From Nitrososphaeraceae archaeon (GTDB lineage: Archaea; Thermoproteota; Nitrososphaeria; Nitrososphaerales; Nitrososphaeraceae): a DNA stretch of 12,043 nt. The translations under genes were made by a program, and so were the position numbers. Below, in pieces: positions 1 to 6,287 of this stretch (positions are counted from its first letter, which is position 1; the number at the start of each line of letters is the position of its first letter). The notes beneath the pieces are model-generated. The model searched no databases and had not been told where the DNA came from. It was given only the letters and a program-made list of their open reading frames with translations. Location of the stretch: positions 1 to 12,043 of the forward strand of contig JAJNBK010000024.1 in assembly GCA_021155845.1 (NCBI GenBank), given 5' to 3'.

Positions 1-560
1 CATCCCTATCTATACATAAAACAAGAATTTTATTGTGTCTTGTAAAGGATTTGTATACATTACTATCAATTGGATGAATCTCCTTTTGATAATTATCAGT
101 GTCAGTTGTTAGGGGCATAAGTTATTCGATATAATTATAATATAATCGGCTTGTTAATTAATTTGATCAGATGTAATGTATTGATCATTGATGATTCCGA
201 AGTTTATAATAATATATATTAGAGAGGATATTATTTGCAGAGGCTATCTTTGATGGAATATTGCAGTATAGTGTGATCTATGTGAGAAGATTAGAGCCTA
301 TTTCCAAGCTTTATTTTAAAAAGTGATTGTGTGTTAGTTGACTCGTAGAATATTTTATTAGACCCGGATCCAAGAGACATTGTGTCTGATTGTTACATAT
401 ATCAACGTATGATATGATTTGCCTCGGTAAAAATTTCTATTATAATTAAAATAAAACTCTAGCATATTAACCTGATCTGTAGGTCTTGATAGATATTAAG
501 TAAAACTCTTTTTATGTACGTTATTCCTCTCAACAAGTAGCATAACTATCTGTATGAAAT
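1..560. other. Gene-free AT-rich region upstream of the reductase
   Basis: No frame on either strand carries a convincing coding stretch; the open stretches I translated are around 40 codons or shorter and resemble no family I know. I saw no tRNA-like cloverleaf or T-loop and no long repeat. A small hairpin (AGACA/TGTCT, loop TTG) lies near 375-390. The region probably holds upstream control sequence of the reductase and the far flank of a gene outside the window, but nothing specific can be shown. Confidence 0.5.
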
Positions 561-570
561 AAATATATTA
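561..570 (+). promoter_or_regulatory. TATA box of the reductase gene
   Basis: The sequence AAATATATTA is centred about 24 nt upstream of the ATG at 589. In archaea transcription starts roughly 25 nt downstream of the TATA centre, so the transcript would begin at or very near the start codon and be leaderless. No Shine-Dalgarno motif precedes the ATG, which agrees with this. Confidence 0.5.
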
Positions 571-588
571 CATCTGTTAGAGATTATA

Positions 589-1498
589 ATGCTTTATACG
601 CCAGATAAACTGAATAAGCAATCTATGAATTCCTCTGTAAGCAGCAGGCGCATGACATCATCACCTAATTTAGGAGAAATTATTTATAAAAAATATCTAA
701 CTGATGAATTGGCAATACTGCGACTTAAGCCTCAAGAAGGAAAAGTTCCTGATTTTCAGGCAGGGCAATTTGTGGCGCTGGGTGTAAACCTATTGCATGA
801 TAATAATAGAATAACTTACAGGGCGTATTCTATTGCATCGCCACCAGAAGAAAAACGACATTTTGAATTTTACATCAAAATGGTAAGTGAACCTCTTCCA
901 GGTAAAGTAACGACTGCTATATTCAACCTAAAAGAAGGAGACCCAGTTTATTGGCATTATCCGACTGGATTTTTTACTATAGAAGAAAAAAAAGTGGATG
1001 GATCATTGGAAACTAGACGACTTATACTTGTTGCTTCTGGGACAGGTCTAGCGCCCTTTATAAGTTACATTCTTCATTTAAGCAATACAAATACATGTAG
1101 AGAAATAATCTTACTACACGGAGCAAGATATGCTGCAGAGTTAGGTTGAGTTAGGTTACAGAGATCTTTTAGAAAGTTTACAGACAAAAACTCAGCATAA
1201 TTGGAACTTTAAATATATACCCACCGTTAGCAGACCCGATCATCCTCTATCAACAGGATGGAATGGAAACAATGGTAGAGCAGAGTCGTTACTCATAAGG
1301 AATAATGAGGGAATTTCGAAGTTAGAGAGAATTGTAGGAGAGAGAATTACTCCTAAAAACTCGTTCTTTCATATTTGTGGATATCAGGGAACCATTGATT
1401 CAGTCATTCATTTGTTGGCTCCTTTGGGATTTGCCACAAACAGAAATAAAAGGACGGATGGATCGTTTGATATTAAGACAGAAACTTACGGTTCATAG
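589..1498 (+). pseudogene. fpr: Ferredoxin/flavodoxin-NADP+ reductase, frameshifted by a 10-bp duplication
   Basis: FAD-dependent reductase that would pass electrons between NADP(H) and ferredoxin or flavodoxin in the cytoplasm. As written, the frame from ATG 589 stops at TGA 1147-1149 after 186 residues. This part holds the FAD-binding RAYS motif (78-81), PGKVTTAIF (104-112), the NADP-domain GTGLAP (151-156) and LLHGARYAAELG (175-186). The second half continues in the +1 frame from 1148 to TAG 1496-1498, with SRPDHPLSTGW, GRAESLL, ERITPKN and the NADP-binding ICGYQGTIDSVIHLL near the C-terminus. Removing one copy of the repeat at 1138-1157 gives one continuous 299-residue protein with the family junction HGARYAAELGYRDLLESL, so the frame change lies exactly there. 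The N-terminus carries about 25 extra residues; M13 or M22 are alternative starts, but the TATA spacing favours 589. Family identity is secure. Whether a functional product is made is open: sequence error, true pseudogene or reversible repeat slippage. Confidence 0.88.
1138..1157 (+). repeat. Perfect 10-bp tandem duplication inside the reductase gene
   Basis: GAGTTAGGTT occurs twice head to tail (1138-1147 and 1148-1157). The join of the two copies creates TGA at 1147-1149. One copy alone would read Glu-Leu-Gly-Tyr in frame. Ten bases is not a multiple of three, so gain or loss of a copy switches the frame. Confidence 0.97.
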
Positions 1499-1572
1499 CG
1501 AAATGTATTATAATATAGCACAACGACAAGTAAATGAAATATTATCTATGCATATATTGATGGATGCAAATA

Positions 1573-1585
1573 TTTTTTTATACAT
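1573..1585 (+). promoter_or_regulatory. TATA box of the DUF424 gene
   Basis: A T-rich TTTTTTATACATA stretch is centred about 27 nt upstream of the ATG at 1607. This spacing fits a leaderless transcript starting at that ATG and supports it over the internal ATG at 1628. Confidence 0.5.
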
Positions 1586-1606
1586 ATTGTTGCAGAGCGC
1601 TTCACA

Positions 1607-1915
1607 ATGAATTATGCACTTAGAACGATGAAATACCAAGGCTCAACTATGGTTAATATATGCGATATTGAGCTAGTTGGAACCAAATTAGAACACGGGG
1701 ATATTGTAGTAGATCTAACCAAGGAATATTTTCAGCAAGAAATAATTGAAGAAAGCAAGGCTAAGAACCTTCTTCAAACGTGTTCTATAGCCAATCTAGT
1801 TGGAGAAAGAATTGTAGATCAGGCTATTAAGCTAAGATTAGCAAAAGAAATAAGCATAAAGAGGATATGTGGTATACCTTTCTTGATGATTTTTAAGTTT
1901 CAGCATAAATATTGA
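1607..1915 (+). CDS. DUF424 family protein
   Basis: Small archaeal protein of 102 residues that I recognise as DUF424, whose biochemical role is not established. The diagnostic segment is SIANLVGERIVDQAI (about residues 60-74), preceded by the VNICDIELVGTKLEHGD region and followed by the family ending GIPFLMIFKF. Most family members begin close to the MKYQG segment, which here is residue 8 (ATG at 1628). The TATA spacing favours the upstream ATG at 1607 and thus a seven-residue extension (MNYALRT); no Shine-Dalgarno precedes either start. It lies 33 nt before the RIO1 kinase gene on the same strand, so a link with translation or ribosome assembly is plausible, but that is inference from context. 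The gene looks intact. Confidence in the family is high, in the start moderate. Confidence 0.85.
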   Translation: MNYALRTMKYQGSTMVNICDIELVGTKLEHGDIVVDLTKEYFQQEIIEESKAKNLLQTCSIANLVGERIVDQAIKLRLAKEISIKRICGIPFLMIFKFQHKY

Positions 1916-1922
1916 CTAATAG

Positions 1923-1930
1923 TTAAATAA
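1923..1930 (+). promoter_or_regulatory. Candidate TATA box of the RIO1-KH operon
   Basis: TTAAATAA is centred about 22-25 nt upstream of the tandem TTG codons at 1948 and 1951. If used, the transcript would start at about those codons. The match is weaker than the other boxes, and read-through from the DUF424 gene is equally possible. Confidence 0.3.
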
Positions 1931-1947
1931 GTAAAAACATATTTGAT

Positions 1948-2787
1948 TTGTTGGGAAAAGAAGAAGAATTGGAAAAAAATAGAGCCGACTATGCGCAGAA
2001 TACAGCTATGGACAGAGCAGACCGACGATACCTAAGACATGAACGTGAAAATCGATTGCTAATAAAGACATCTGAAGACAGAAGAGTTTTTGACGATGTC
2101 TTTGATATGCGTACTCTTATGGTTCTAAATAGTATGATTAGCGACGGAGTTTTTAAGTATCTGAGAAGCCCTTTTGCTTCAGGAAAAGAATCTAAGCTCT
2201 ATTTGGCGTTAGATAATAATGATAAATTTCTTGCAATAAAAATATATCTTACTGTAAGCGCTGAATTTAAAAAGAGATTGCAATATATAGCGGGTGACCC
2301 GCGATTTTCAAATATTAAACAAGGTTCTCAGAATTTAATTGCAACTTGGGCTAAAAAAGAATTCCGAAATTTGAAGACTGCTTATGAGGCTGGGGTAAGC
2401 GTTCCTAGTCCCTATCAAGTTCGTCGAAACGTTTTAGCGATGGAATTTATGGGTGATTCTGAAGGTAATCCTTATTTAAATTTGGTAGATGCAGATCCAG
2501 TCACATCTGAAGATTATGACGACGTCATCGAGGAGACAACAAAACTTTACAATAAAGCAAATCTAGTACATGCGGATTTGTCTGCATATAACATATTCAA
2601 AGATGTCGATCATGCCCGAATCATATTATTTGACTTCGGATCATCGGTAGATATCAAACATCCTAATTCAAAACAATTCTTGACACGCGATATAGTTAAT
2701 ATAAACAATTTTTTTGCAAAACATGGCGTTAAAATCCTAACAAACGAATTAGCAATAAAAAGAGTCATAGGGGAGATAAATAATTGA
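1948..2787 (+). CDS. rio1: RIO1-type serine protein kinase/ATPase
   Basis: Atypical protein kinase of the RIO1 family, which acts late in small ribosomal subunit maturation. The 279-residue frame shows the short RIO-type nucleotide loop ASGKES (77-82), the ATP-binding lysine in AIKIY (K98), the hinge LAMEFMG (163-169), the catalytic loop LVHADLSAYN (206-215, catalytic D210, metal ligand N215) and the metal-binding LFDFG (D229). The typical C-terminal element HPNSKQFLTRDIVNINNFF (238-256) follows. An in-frame TAA at 1924 bounds the start. The candidates are TTG at 1948 or 1951, or the ATG at 2008; the lysine- and arginine-rich N-terminus is common in archaeal homologues, so an early TTG is preferred. 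The gene overlaps the KH-protein gene by four bases (TTGA), implying coupled translation. All key residues are present and it looks functional. Confidence 0.95.
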   Translation: MLGKEEELEKNRADYAQNTAMDRADRRYLRHERENRLLIKTSEDRRVFDDVFDMRTLMVLNSMISDGVFKYLRSPFASGKESKLYLALDNNDKFLAIKIYLTVSAEFKKRLQYIAGDPRFSNIKQGSQNLIATWAKKEFRNLKTAYEAGVSVPSPYQVRRNVLAMEFMGDSEGNPYLNLVDADPVTSEDYDDVIEETTKLYNKANLVHADLSAYNIFKDVDHARIILFDFGSSVDIKHPNSKQFLTRDIVNINNFFAKHGVKILTNELAIKRVIGEINN

Positions 2788-3362
2788 TCTTTCAACAAGT
2801 AATAAAAATTCCAAAGGATAGAATAGGCGTCATTATTGGAAAAAACGGCAAGGTGAAAGGACAAATTGAGGAAAAATGTAGCGTTACAATTGAAGTGGAC
2901 AGTGAATACGGAGATACCATAATTTCTGCTGGTTCAAAGCCCGTTGAAGAAATGGAACCGTTTAAAGCGGTAGAGATTGTCTCTGCTATTGGCAAAGGTT
3001 TCTCCCCTGAGCGCGCATATAGATTGCTAGGGGAAGAAGAAGTTTTGCAGTTAATCGATTTGAGAGATTATGCGGGTAAATCCCCTAATTCATTAAGTAG
3101 AATCAAAGGAAGGATCATTGGAGAAGCCGGTAAATCTAGGAAAACGATCGAAGATCTCAGCGAAACTTATATCTCTGTCTATGGTCATACTGTCGCAATC
3201 ATTGGAACTTTCGAAGAAATCAAACTTGCGACTGAAGCAGTAACTATGCTGTCGAAGGGAAGATCGCATGCTAACGTCTACAATATGTTGCAAGAGGCAA
3301 AAAGGAAATCTAAGTTAGATAGGATGCAGTTATGGGAAAATGATACAATGCGTAAGCTATAG
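2784..3362 (+). CDS. Archaeal two-KH-domain RNA-binding protein (Dim2/Pno1-like)
   Basis: 192-residue protein with two KH domains, the archaeal counterpart of eukaryotic Pno1/Dim2. In eukaryotes that protein binds near the 3' end of pre-18S rRNA and assists small-subunit maturation. KH1 lies at about 5-75, with RIGVIIGKNGKVKGQIE containing the RNA-binding GxxG loop (G19-KN-G22). KH2 lies at about 102-157, with RIKGRIIGEAGKSRKTIE and a second GxxG loop (G113-EA-G116). The tail has the family segment KGRSHANVYNML (158-169). Translation starts at a TTG whose last two bases belong to the RIO1 stop codon, so the two genes form one translationally coupled unit. This matches their joint role in 16S rRNA/30S maturation. 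No lesion is seen. Confidence 0.92.
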   Translation: MIFQQVIKIPKDRIGVIIGKNGKVKGQIEEKCSVTIEVDSEYGDTIISAGSKPVEEMEPFKAVEIVSAIGKGFSPERAYRLLGEEEVLQLIDLRDYAGKSPNSLSRIKGRIIGEAGKSRKTIEDLSETYISVYGHTVAIIGTFEEIKLATEAVTMLSKGRSHANVYNMLQEAKRKSKLDRMQLWENDTMRKL

Positions 3363-3450
3363 TATCTAGATTCAATTTGCTGTTAATGGATTCCACCTAG
3401 AGATATCAAAGATAAAACAATAGCCGCGCCTGAAGAGGATATTAATAAGT

Positions 3451-3479
3451 AAAGATTATGGTTAAACTACATAATCTTT
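3451..3479 (+). terminator. Hairpin downstream of the RIO1-KH operon
   Basis: A perfect 10-bp inverted repeat (AAAGATTATG / CATAATCTTT) encloses a nine-base loop, and the descending arm runs into a short T run. It lies about 90 nt after the KH gene and about 80 nt before the end of the degraded dps gene on the other strand, so it could act for both. Archaeal termination depends mainly on T tracts, so the role of the stem is inferred. Confidence 0.5.
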
Positions 3480-3561
3480 TTCATATGATCATCCAATAGA
3501 GCGAATTAGTTCCGAGTTGACTTTTTGACTCTGTTCATAGTAAAAACCATAGCCTATTCTA

Positions 3562-3752
3562 TCAATAAGAATAAGGAGAATCCTTAATGCCATCTGCTAC
3601 TTTGTCTATAATTTCATCAATTGCTTCATATTGTTCTTGGAAGAATTTATGCTTCTCACTAAAATCCGATTCAACAATGTTCTAATCATAGTTTCTAATT
3701 TAGGTAAAAATTATGTATTCATCAATAATTTCTTAACCAGTAGATTTGTCAT
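3562..3752 (-). pseudogene. dps: Degraded, truncated Dps-like (DNA-protection ferritin) gene
   Basis: Read from 3752 downwards, ATG opens MTNLLVKKLL and then shifts frame. The next frame gives DEYIIF, a stop at 3700-3702, then IRNYD-stop-NIVESDFSEKHKFFQEQYEAI, continuing with DEIIDKVADGI before a stop at 3562-3564. This matches the Dps core pattern HWNV..F..LH..F..QY......D..A.RI. The ferroxidase-associated His-Trp pair has become Asp (GAT, 3685-3687) and a stop (TAG, 3682-3684), each one base away from CAT and TGG. Only about 63 codons remain against roughly 150-190 for the family, and the C-terminal half is gone. Intact members store iron and protect DNA from oxidative damage. With at least one frameshift, two stops and a lost 3' half, no functional product is expected. 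The TATA box survives. Family identity rests on pattern recognition of one conserved block. Confidence 0.68.
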
Positions 3753-3768
3753 ATCCTCTACCTACAGG

Positions 3769-3783
3769 AAAATATATATTTTA
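3769..3783 (-). promoter_or_regulatory. TATA box of the decayed dps gene
   Basis: On the minus strand a TAAAATATATATTTT block is centred about 24 nt upstream of the remnant's ATG (3752-3750). This is the spacing seen at the intact genes here and independently supports a former gene in this direction. Confidence 0.5.
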
Positions 3784-3922
3784 ATGACGATATCCACCAC
3801 AATACATTATCGTTTGTTACTCGATTTTATTTAATTTACCTGTGTATAATGCGCTAGTTTGCAATTTCTTTTTTAGATATAAAAAGGCCTAAAATACAGG
3901 TCATATTAAGCACCAAATATAA

Positions 3923-3929
3923 TTTATAT
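3923..3929 (+). promoter_or_regulatory. TATA box of the small membrane protein gene
   Basis: TTTATAT within an AT-rich block is centred 29 nt upstream of the TTG at 3955, consistent with a nearly leaderless transcript. Confidence 0.45.
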
Positions 3930-3954
3930 GGTCTCATTGAGATATGTCTAAATA

Positions 3955-4215
3955 TTGAGTGGTGGTACTGGTAAAAATTCAGACAAGTATTCCGTCCCGA
4001 AGTTAACCTACTATACTGCAAGTACAATAGTAGCAATGGTAATGGCGATACCAGGTGTTATAGCTCTGCTGTTAGTAAGAAGTTATACTACAGATATTGC
4101 TAGCCAAATTGTTATTAGTTCTATTGTCTTTTTTGTGGGGATGGGATTTTCATTTAAAATAGCAAAGAAAATGGCTGATAAGATGAATAAGAATAAAACG
4201 GCTGACTCTCGCTAA
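3955..4215 (+). CDS. Small two-helix membrane protein of unknown function
   Basis: 86 residues, not assignable to a named family. After a polar N-terminus (MSGGTGKNSDKYSVPK) come two hydrophobic segments. The first (about 18-41) includes STIVAMVMAIPGVIALLLV; the second (about 49-68) includes QIVISSIVFFVGMGFSF. A charged, lysine-rich tail (KIAKKMADKMNKNK) would face the cytoplasm by the positive-inside rule. No signal-peptide cleavage site is visible and no cysteines are present. The start is TTG; there is no in-frame ATG before the first helix, and the TATA position fits this TTG. The stop codon overlaps the end of the convergent ubiX gene by four bases. The length, hydrophobic pattern and promoter argue for a real gene despite the unknown role. 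Confidence 0.65.
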   Translation: MSGGTGKNSDKYSVPKLTYYTASTIVAMVMAIPGVIALLLVRSYTTDIASQIVISSIVFFVGMGFSFKIAKKMADKMNKNKTADSR

Positions 4216-4772
4216 TAATGTTCTGTCCATCTTCTAAAAATATTATGTTCAATACCGAATTGATCTAGCATCTTTCCTACAATATGAGTTATCATATCAT
4301 CCATAGTCTTTGGTTTGTAGTAAAAGCCAGGCATTGCAGGTAATATGATCACGCCTGTTTGAGATAGCTTAAGCATATTTTCAAGATGTATTCTAGAAAG
4401 AGGTGTTTCCCTTGGTACAATTACTAATTTTCGTGATTCTTTTATACATACTCCTGCAGCTCTTGATATAAGACTGTCTTCATAGCCATTTGCGATACTT
4501 GATAATGTTTTCATGCTACACGGAATGATCACCATTCCGTCTGTTCTAAACGATCCGCTTGAAATAGCAGCAGCCATATTGTCGTTGCTGTAAAACTTGG
4601 ATGCAAGAGATTTTACATAGTCAATACTTTTATCAGTTTCTATCATAATATTTCTCTTTCCCCATTCACTCATGATTAAGTAAGATTCTAGTTTAAGATC
4701 TCTAAGTACCTCAAGTGTCTTAATTCCATAAATAACTCCCGAACTGCCAGTTATTGCTACAATAAGTCGCAT
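4212..4772 (-). CDS. ubiX: UbiX-type flavin prenyltransferase
   Basis: Makes prenylated FMN, the cofactor of UbiD-type (de)carboxylases, from FMN and dimethylallyl phosphate; flavoprotein fold, usually dodecameric, cytoplasmic. The 186-residue length is normal. Visible motifs are the FMN-binding GSSGVIYG (9-16), MSEWG (34-38) with Ser35, IIPCSMKTLSSIANGY (82-97), LVIVPRETPLSRIHLENM (116-133) and PAMPGFYYKP (145-154) with Tyr151/152. The C-terminal region DDMITHIVGKMLDQFGI is also typical. One oddity: the segment usually reading RAAD has glycine at position 107 (RAAG). A TATA-like block lies about 28 nt upstream of the ATG, so the transcript is probably leaderless. No ubiD is in the window, so the partner decarboxylase is unknown here; quinone biosynthesis is the usual pathway. 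Confidence 0.93.
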   Translation of the reverse strand: MRLIVAITGSSGVIYGIKTLEVLRDLKLESYLIMSEWGKRNIMIETDKSIDYVKSLASKFYSNDNMAAAISSGSFRTDGMVIIPCSMKTLSSIANGYEDSLISRAAGVCIKESRKLVIVPRETPLSRIHLENMLKLSQTGVIILPAMPGFYYKPKTMDDMITHIVGKMLDQFGIEHNIFRRWTEHY

Positions 4773-4795
4773 TACTTCAATTGCGCGCTTATTTT

Positions 4796-4805
4796 GATAT
4801 ATATT
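4796..4805 (-). promoter_or_regulatory. TATA box of ubiX
   Basis: GATATATATTT as read on the plus strand (AAATATATATC on the coding strand) is centred about 28 nt upstream of the ubiX ATG (4772). The intergenic space to the divergent PfkB gene is about 100 nt and must hold both promoters. A weaker TTTATTTA at 4837-4844, about 32 nt from ATG 4873, may serve the kinase. Confidence 0.45.
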
Positions 4806-4872
4806 TTGATCATAGATATAATGAAGAGAATTAAGGTTTATTTACTGAGTAACAAAATCTTGACTTTAAGAT

Positions 4873-5727
4873 ATGTTAACAGTCTTTGGAACCATTGCAT
4901 TAGATACCACACGTACGCCTTTTAAAACTCAAACAAAAATTATGGGAGGGGCTGCTACCTTTGCATCTCTTTCATCTAGCTTCTATACACGTACTTCGAT
5001 AGTTGGAGTTATAGGTTTCGATTTTCCGTCTCATTATAGAGAGATTCTAGACAACAGATTAGATACAAAAGGAATTATCACTAACCTACAAGACAAGACA
5101 TTCCATTACGATTCTACGTTTGACTATGACCTTTCTCATCGTACTACTAATAAAACAGAATTAAATGTAATAGCACATTTCGAACCTACCATACCCGATG
5201 AATATCGCAAATCACAATATATTTATCTTGCTAATAACGATCCTATTCAAAACATCAAATTACTGGAATATTTTCCACATCCCAAACTGACTGTTTGTGA
5301 TACGATAGAATATTGGATTTTAAATAAACGGGATGATGTAATCAAAATGATGAGCAAAGTTAACGGAGTAGTCATTAATGATGAAGAAGCAAGATTATTG
5401 TGTAAGACGGCTAACCTGATTAAATGTGCCAAAATGATAATGTCATGGGGACCACAGTTTACAGTTATAAAAAAGGGAGAGCATGGCTCATTGTTATTCA
5501 TGGACGACAACATTTTTCCTGCAGCGGCTTACCCAATGGAAGAAATCGTAGATCCGACTGGAGCAGGAGACGCTTTTGCCGGCGGATTTATTGGTTATCT
5601 TGCTCAGCAAGATAGTCTCAGAGTCAGGACTTTCAAGGAAGCAGTAGTTCAGAAGAGATTACTCTCTATTACTAAGGAAGAGATTCAAAAAAGATTTGAG
5701 CTGTATCGCAAGACAGTAGAATTTTAG
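4873..5727 (+). CDS. PfkB-family carbohydrate/nucleoside kinase with an apparent internal deletion
   Basis: Ribokinase-fold ATP-dependent kinase; the substrate (sugar, nucleoside or related) cannot be fixed from sequence. The N-terminus TVFGTIALDTTRTPF and the MGGAATFASLS segment (24-34, with the GG of the substrate site) are family features. VVINDEEARLL (166-176) and the catalytic signature DPTGAGDAFAGGF (227-239, base Asp233) are also present. After the signature, members usually have a helix of about 15-16 residues beginning near the FKEAVV segment and running through a small-residue-rich adenine-binding stretch to the final RLLSITKEEI helix. Here FKEAVV (254-259) is joined directly to QKRLLSITKEEIQKRF, so that helix seems deleted in frame. 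The protein is 284 residues against roughly 300. The frame is otherwise clean. Divergent from ubiX. Family identity is strong; activity is doubtful if the deletion is real. Confidence 0.88.
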   Translation: MLTVFGTIALDTTRTPFKTQTKIMGGAATFASLSSSFYTRTSIVGVIGFDFPSHYREILDNRLDTKGIITNLQDKTFHYDSTFDYDLSHRTTNKTELNVIAHFEPTIPDEYRKSQYIYLANNDPIQNIKLLEYFPHPKLTVCDTIEYWILNKRDDVIKMMSKVNGVVINDEEARLLCKTANLIKCAKMIMSWGPQFTVIKKGEHGSLLFMDDNIFPAAAYPMEEIVDPTGAGDAFAGGFIGYLAQQDSLRVRTFKEAVVQKRLLSITKEEIQKRFELYRKTVEF

Positions 5728-5766
5728 AAATTTTTCAGTTATAATAAACATTAAATTAAGACATTC

Positions 5767-5831
5767 GAGGAGGAAATTTGATTGATATGAGGAATAAACA
5801 TTTGTGTCTTTCTAGATCTCTGTTCATTTAA
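5767..5831 (+). other. Orphan Shine-Dalgarno and 17-codon mini-ORF
   Basis: GAGGAGG (5767-5773) is followed by four bases and TTG at 5778, the same arrangement as the carB start. The frame encodes only 17 residues (MIDMRNKHLCLSRSLFI) before TAA at 5829-5831. It sits 39-50 nt after the kinase stop on the same strand. I read it as the surviving start of a lost downstream operon gene, though a short leader-type peptide is possible. The peptide itself is not recognisable. Confidence 0.35.
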
Positions 5832-5937
5832 CCATTTTTTCAAAAGTCATCTCATTATGAAAATCAACAAACAGATTGAACCAATGAATTACTTGTTCTA
5901 CGTACTCTGTCTCTCTATTTCTTATAAGAAGAAATAG
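5824..5937 (-). pseudogene. Possible tyrosine-recombinase N-terminal scrap
   Basis: The minus strand encodes a 37-codon open stretch containing RNRETEYVEQVIHWFNLFVD followed by FHNEMTFEKMVK. The spacing of Arg-Glu, Tyr-Val, Ile, Phe-x-x-Phe-His and Met resembles the core-binding N-terminal domain of integrases (xRTExxYVxWIxxFIxFH). No start codon, catalytic domain or active-site residues are present. Stops flank both ends. This is a weak resemblance on a short sequence and may be chance. Confidence 0.22.
5915..5937. repeat. 9-bp perfect inverted repeat
   Basis: CTATTTCTT and AAGAAATAG flank the five-base loop ATAAG. The centre can alternatively be read as the perfect 12-bp palindrome TTCTTATAAGAA (5919-5930). 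The role is unknown; it could be a weak terminator for transcripts entering from the kinase gene, 190 nt upstream. Confidence 0.6.
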
Positions 5938-6251
5938 TTATCATCAAAAAGCTTTCTGTTCTATAAAACAATGGTAGATAGAATGAAATAGCGCTTTAAA
6001 TAATCAACTTATTCTAGTAAAATATTTAATTACTTATCTATGCATCCTCCTTTCTACTTAACTTGCATCCCACTGAACCATTATAGTCTGATAATAAATA
6101 AACCCACCTAATATTCTAAACATTATTATACTTTCTTGATCTGTAACTTTGAATCTAACTAATTTATGTATTGTTGTTCTGTTATTTGGTAACGTTTTCC
6201 TATATTGGTTAGTCTAGAATTAGCCTGTCAAAAAAGGATGGTAAAAAAGTG

Positions 6252-6287
6252 TGAACGCGTTCATGAACTAGTTCATGAACTTGTTCA
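6252..6287. promoter_or_regulatory. Three contiguous 12-bp palindromes, operator-like array
   Basis: TGAACGCGTTCA (6252-6263), TGAACTAGTTCA (6264-6275) and TGAACTTGTTCA (6276-6287) abut with no spacer. All share TGAACNNGTTCA; the first two are perfect palindromes, and the third has perfect five-base arms around TT. The 36-bp array looks like binding sites for three dimers of a DNA-binding protein. A TATA-like TTTTTATAA lies at 6315-6323, about 30 bp downstream, but the ATG that follows at 6351 opens only six codons. Lone half-sites GTTCATTT occur near 5823 and 6822. No regulator gene is adjacent. Confidence 0.72.

Noticed and set aside
360..400. GACCCGGATCC with a small hairpin, faintly tRNA-like
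   Set aside because: No acceptor stem, anticodon arm or T-loop can be assembled around it.
1377..1610. 77-codon plus-strand ORF
   Set aside because: It overlaps the restored second half of the reductase in another frame. The reductase frame carries the conserved NADP-binding motifs; this one shows none.
3387..3452. 21-codon open stretch containing PPRDIKDKTIAAPEEDINK after the KH gene
   Set aside because: The peptide looks protein-like but has no start codon, is very short and runs into the terminator stem. It could be a scrap, but nothing supports a function.
3631..3834. 67-codon plus-strand ORF
   Set aside because: It lies antisense to the dps remnant and its promoter, and its translation resembles no protein and has biased composition.
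6058..6216. About 51 codons open on the minus strand, including KTLPNNRTTIHKLVRFKV
   Set aside because: No start codon near its beginning, no recognised family, and such lengths occur by chance in AT-rich DNA. It would merit a translated search.
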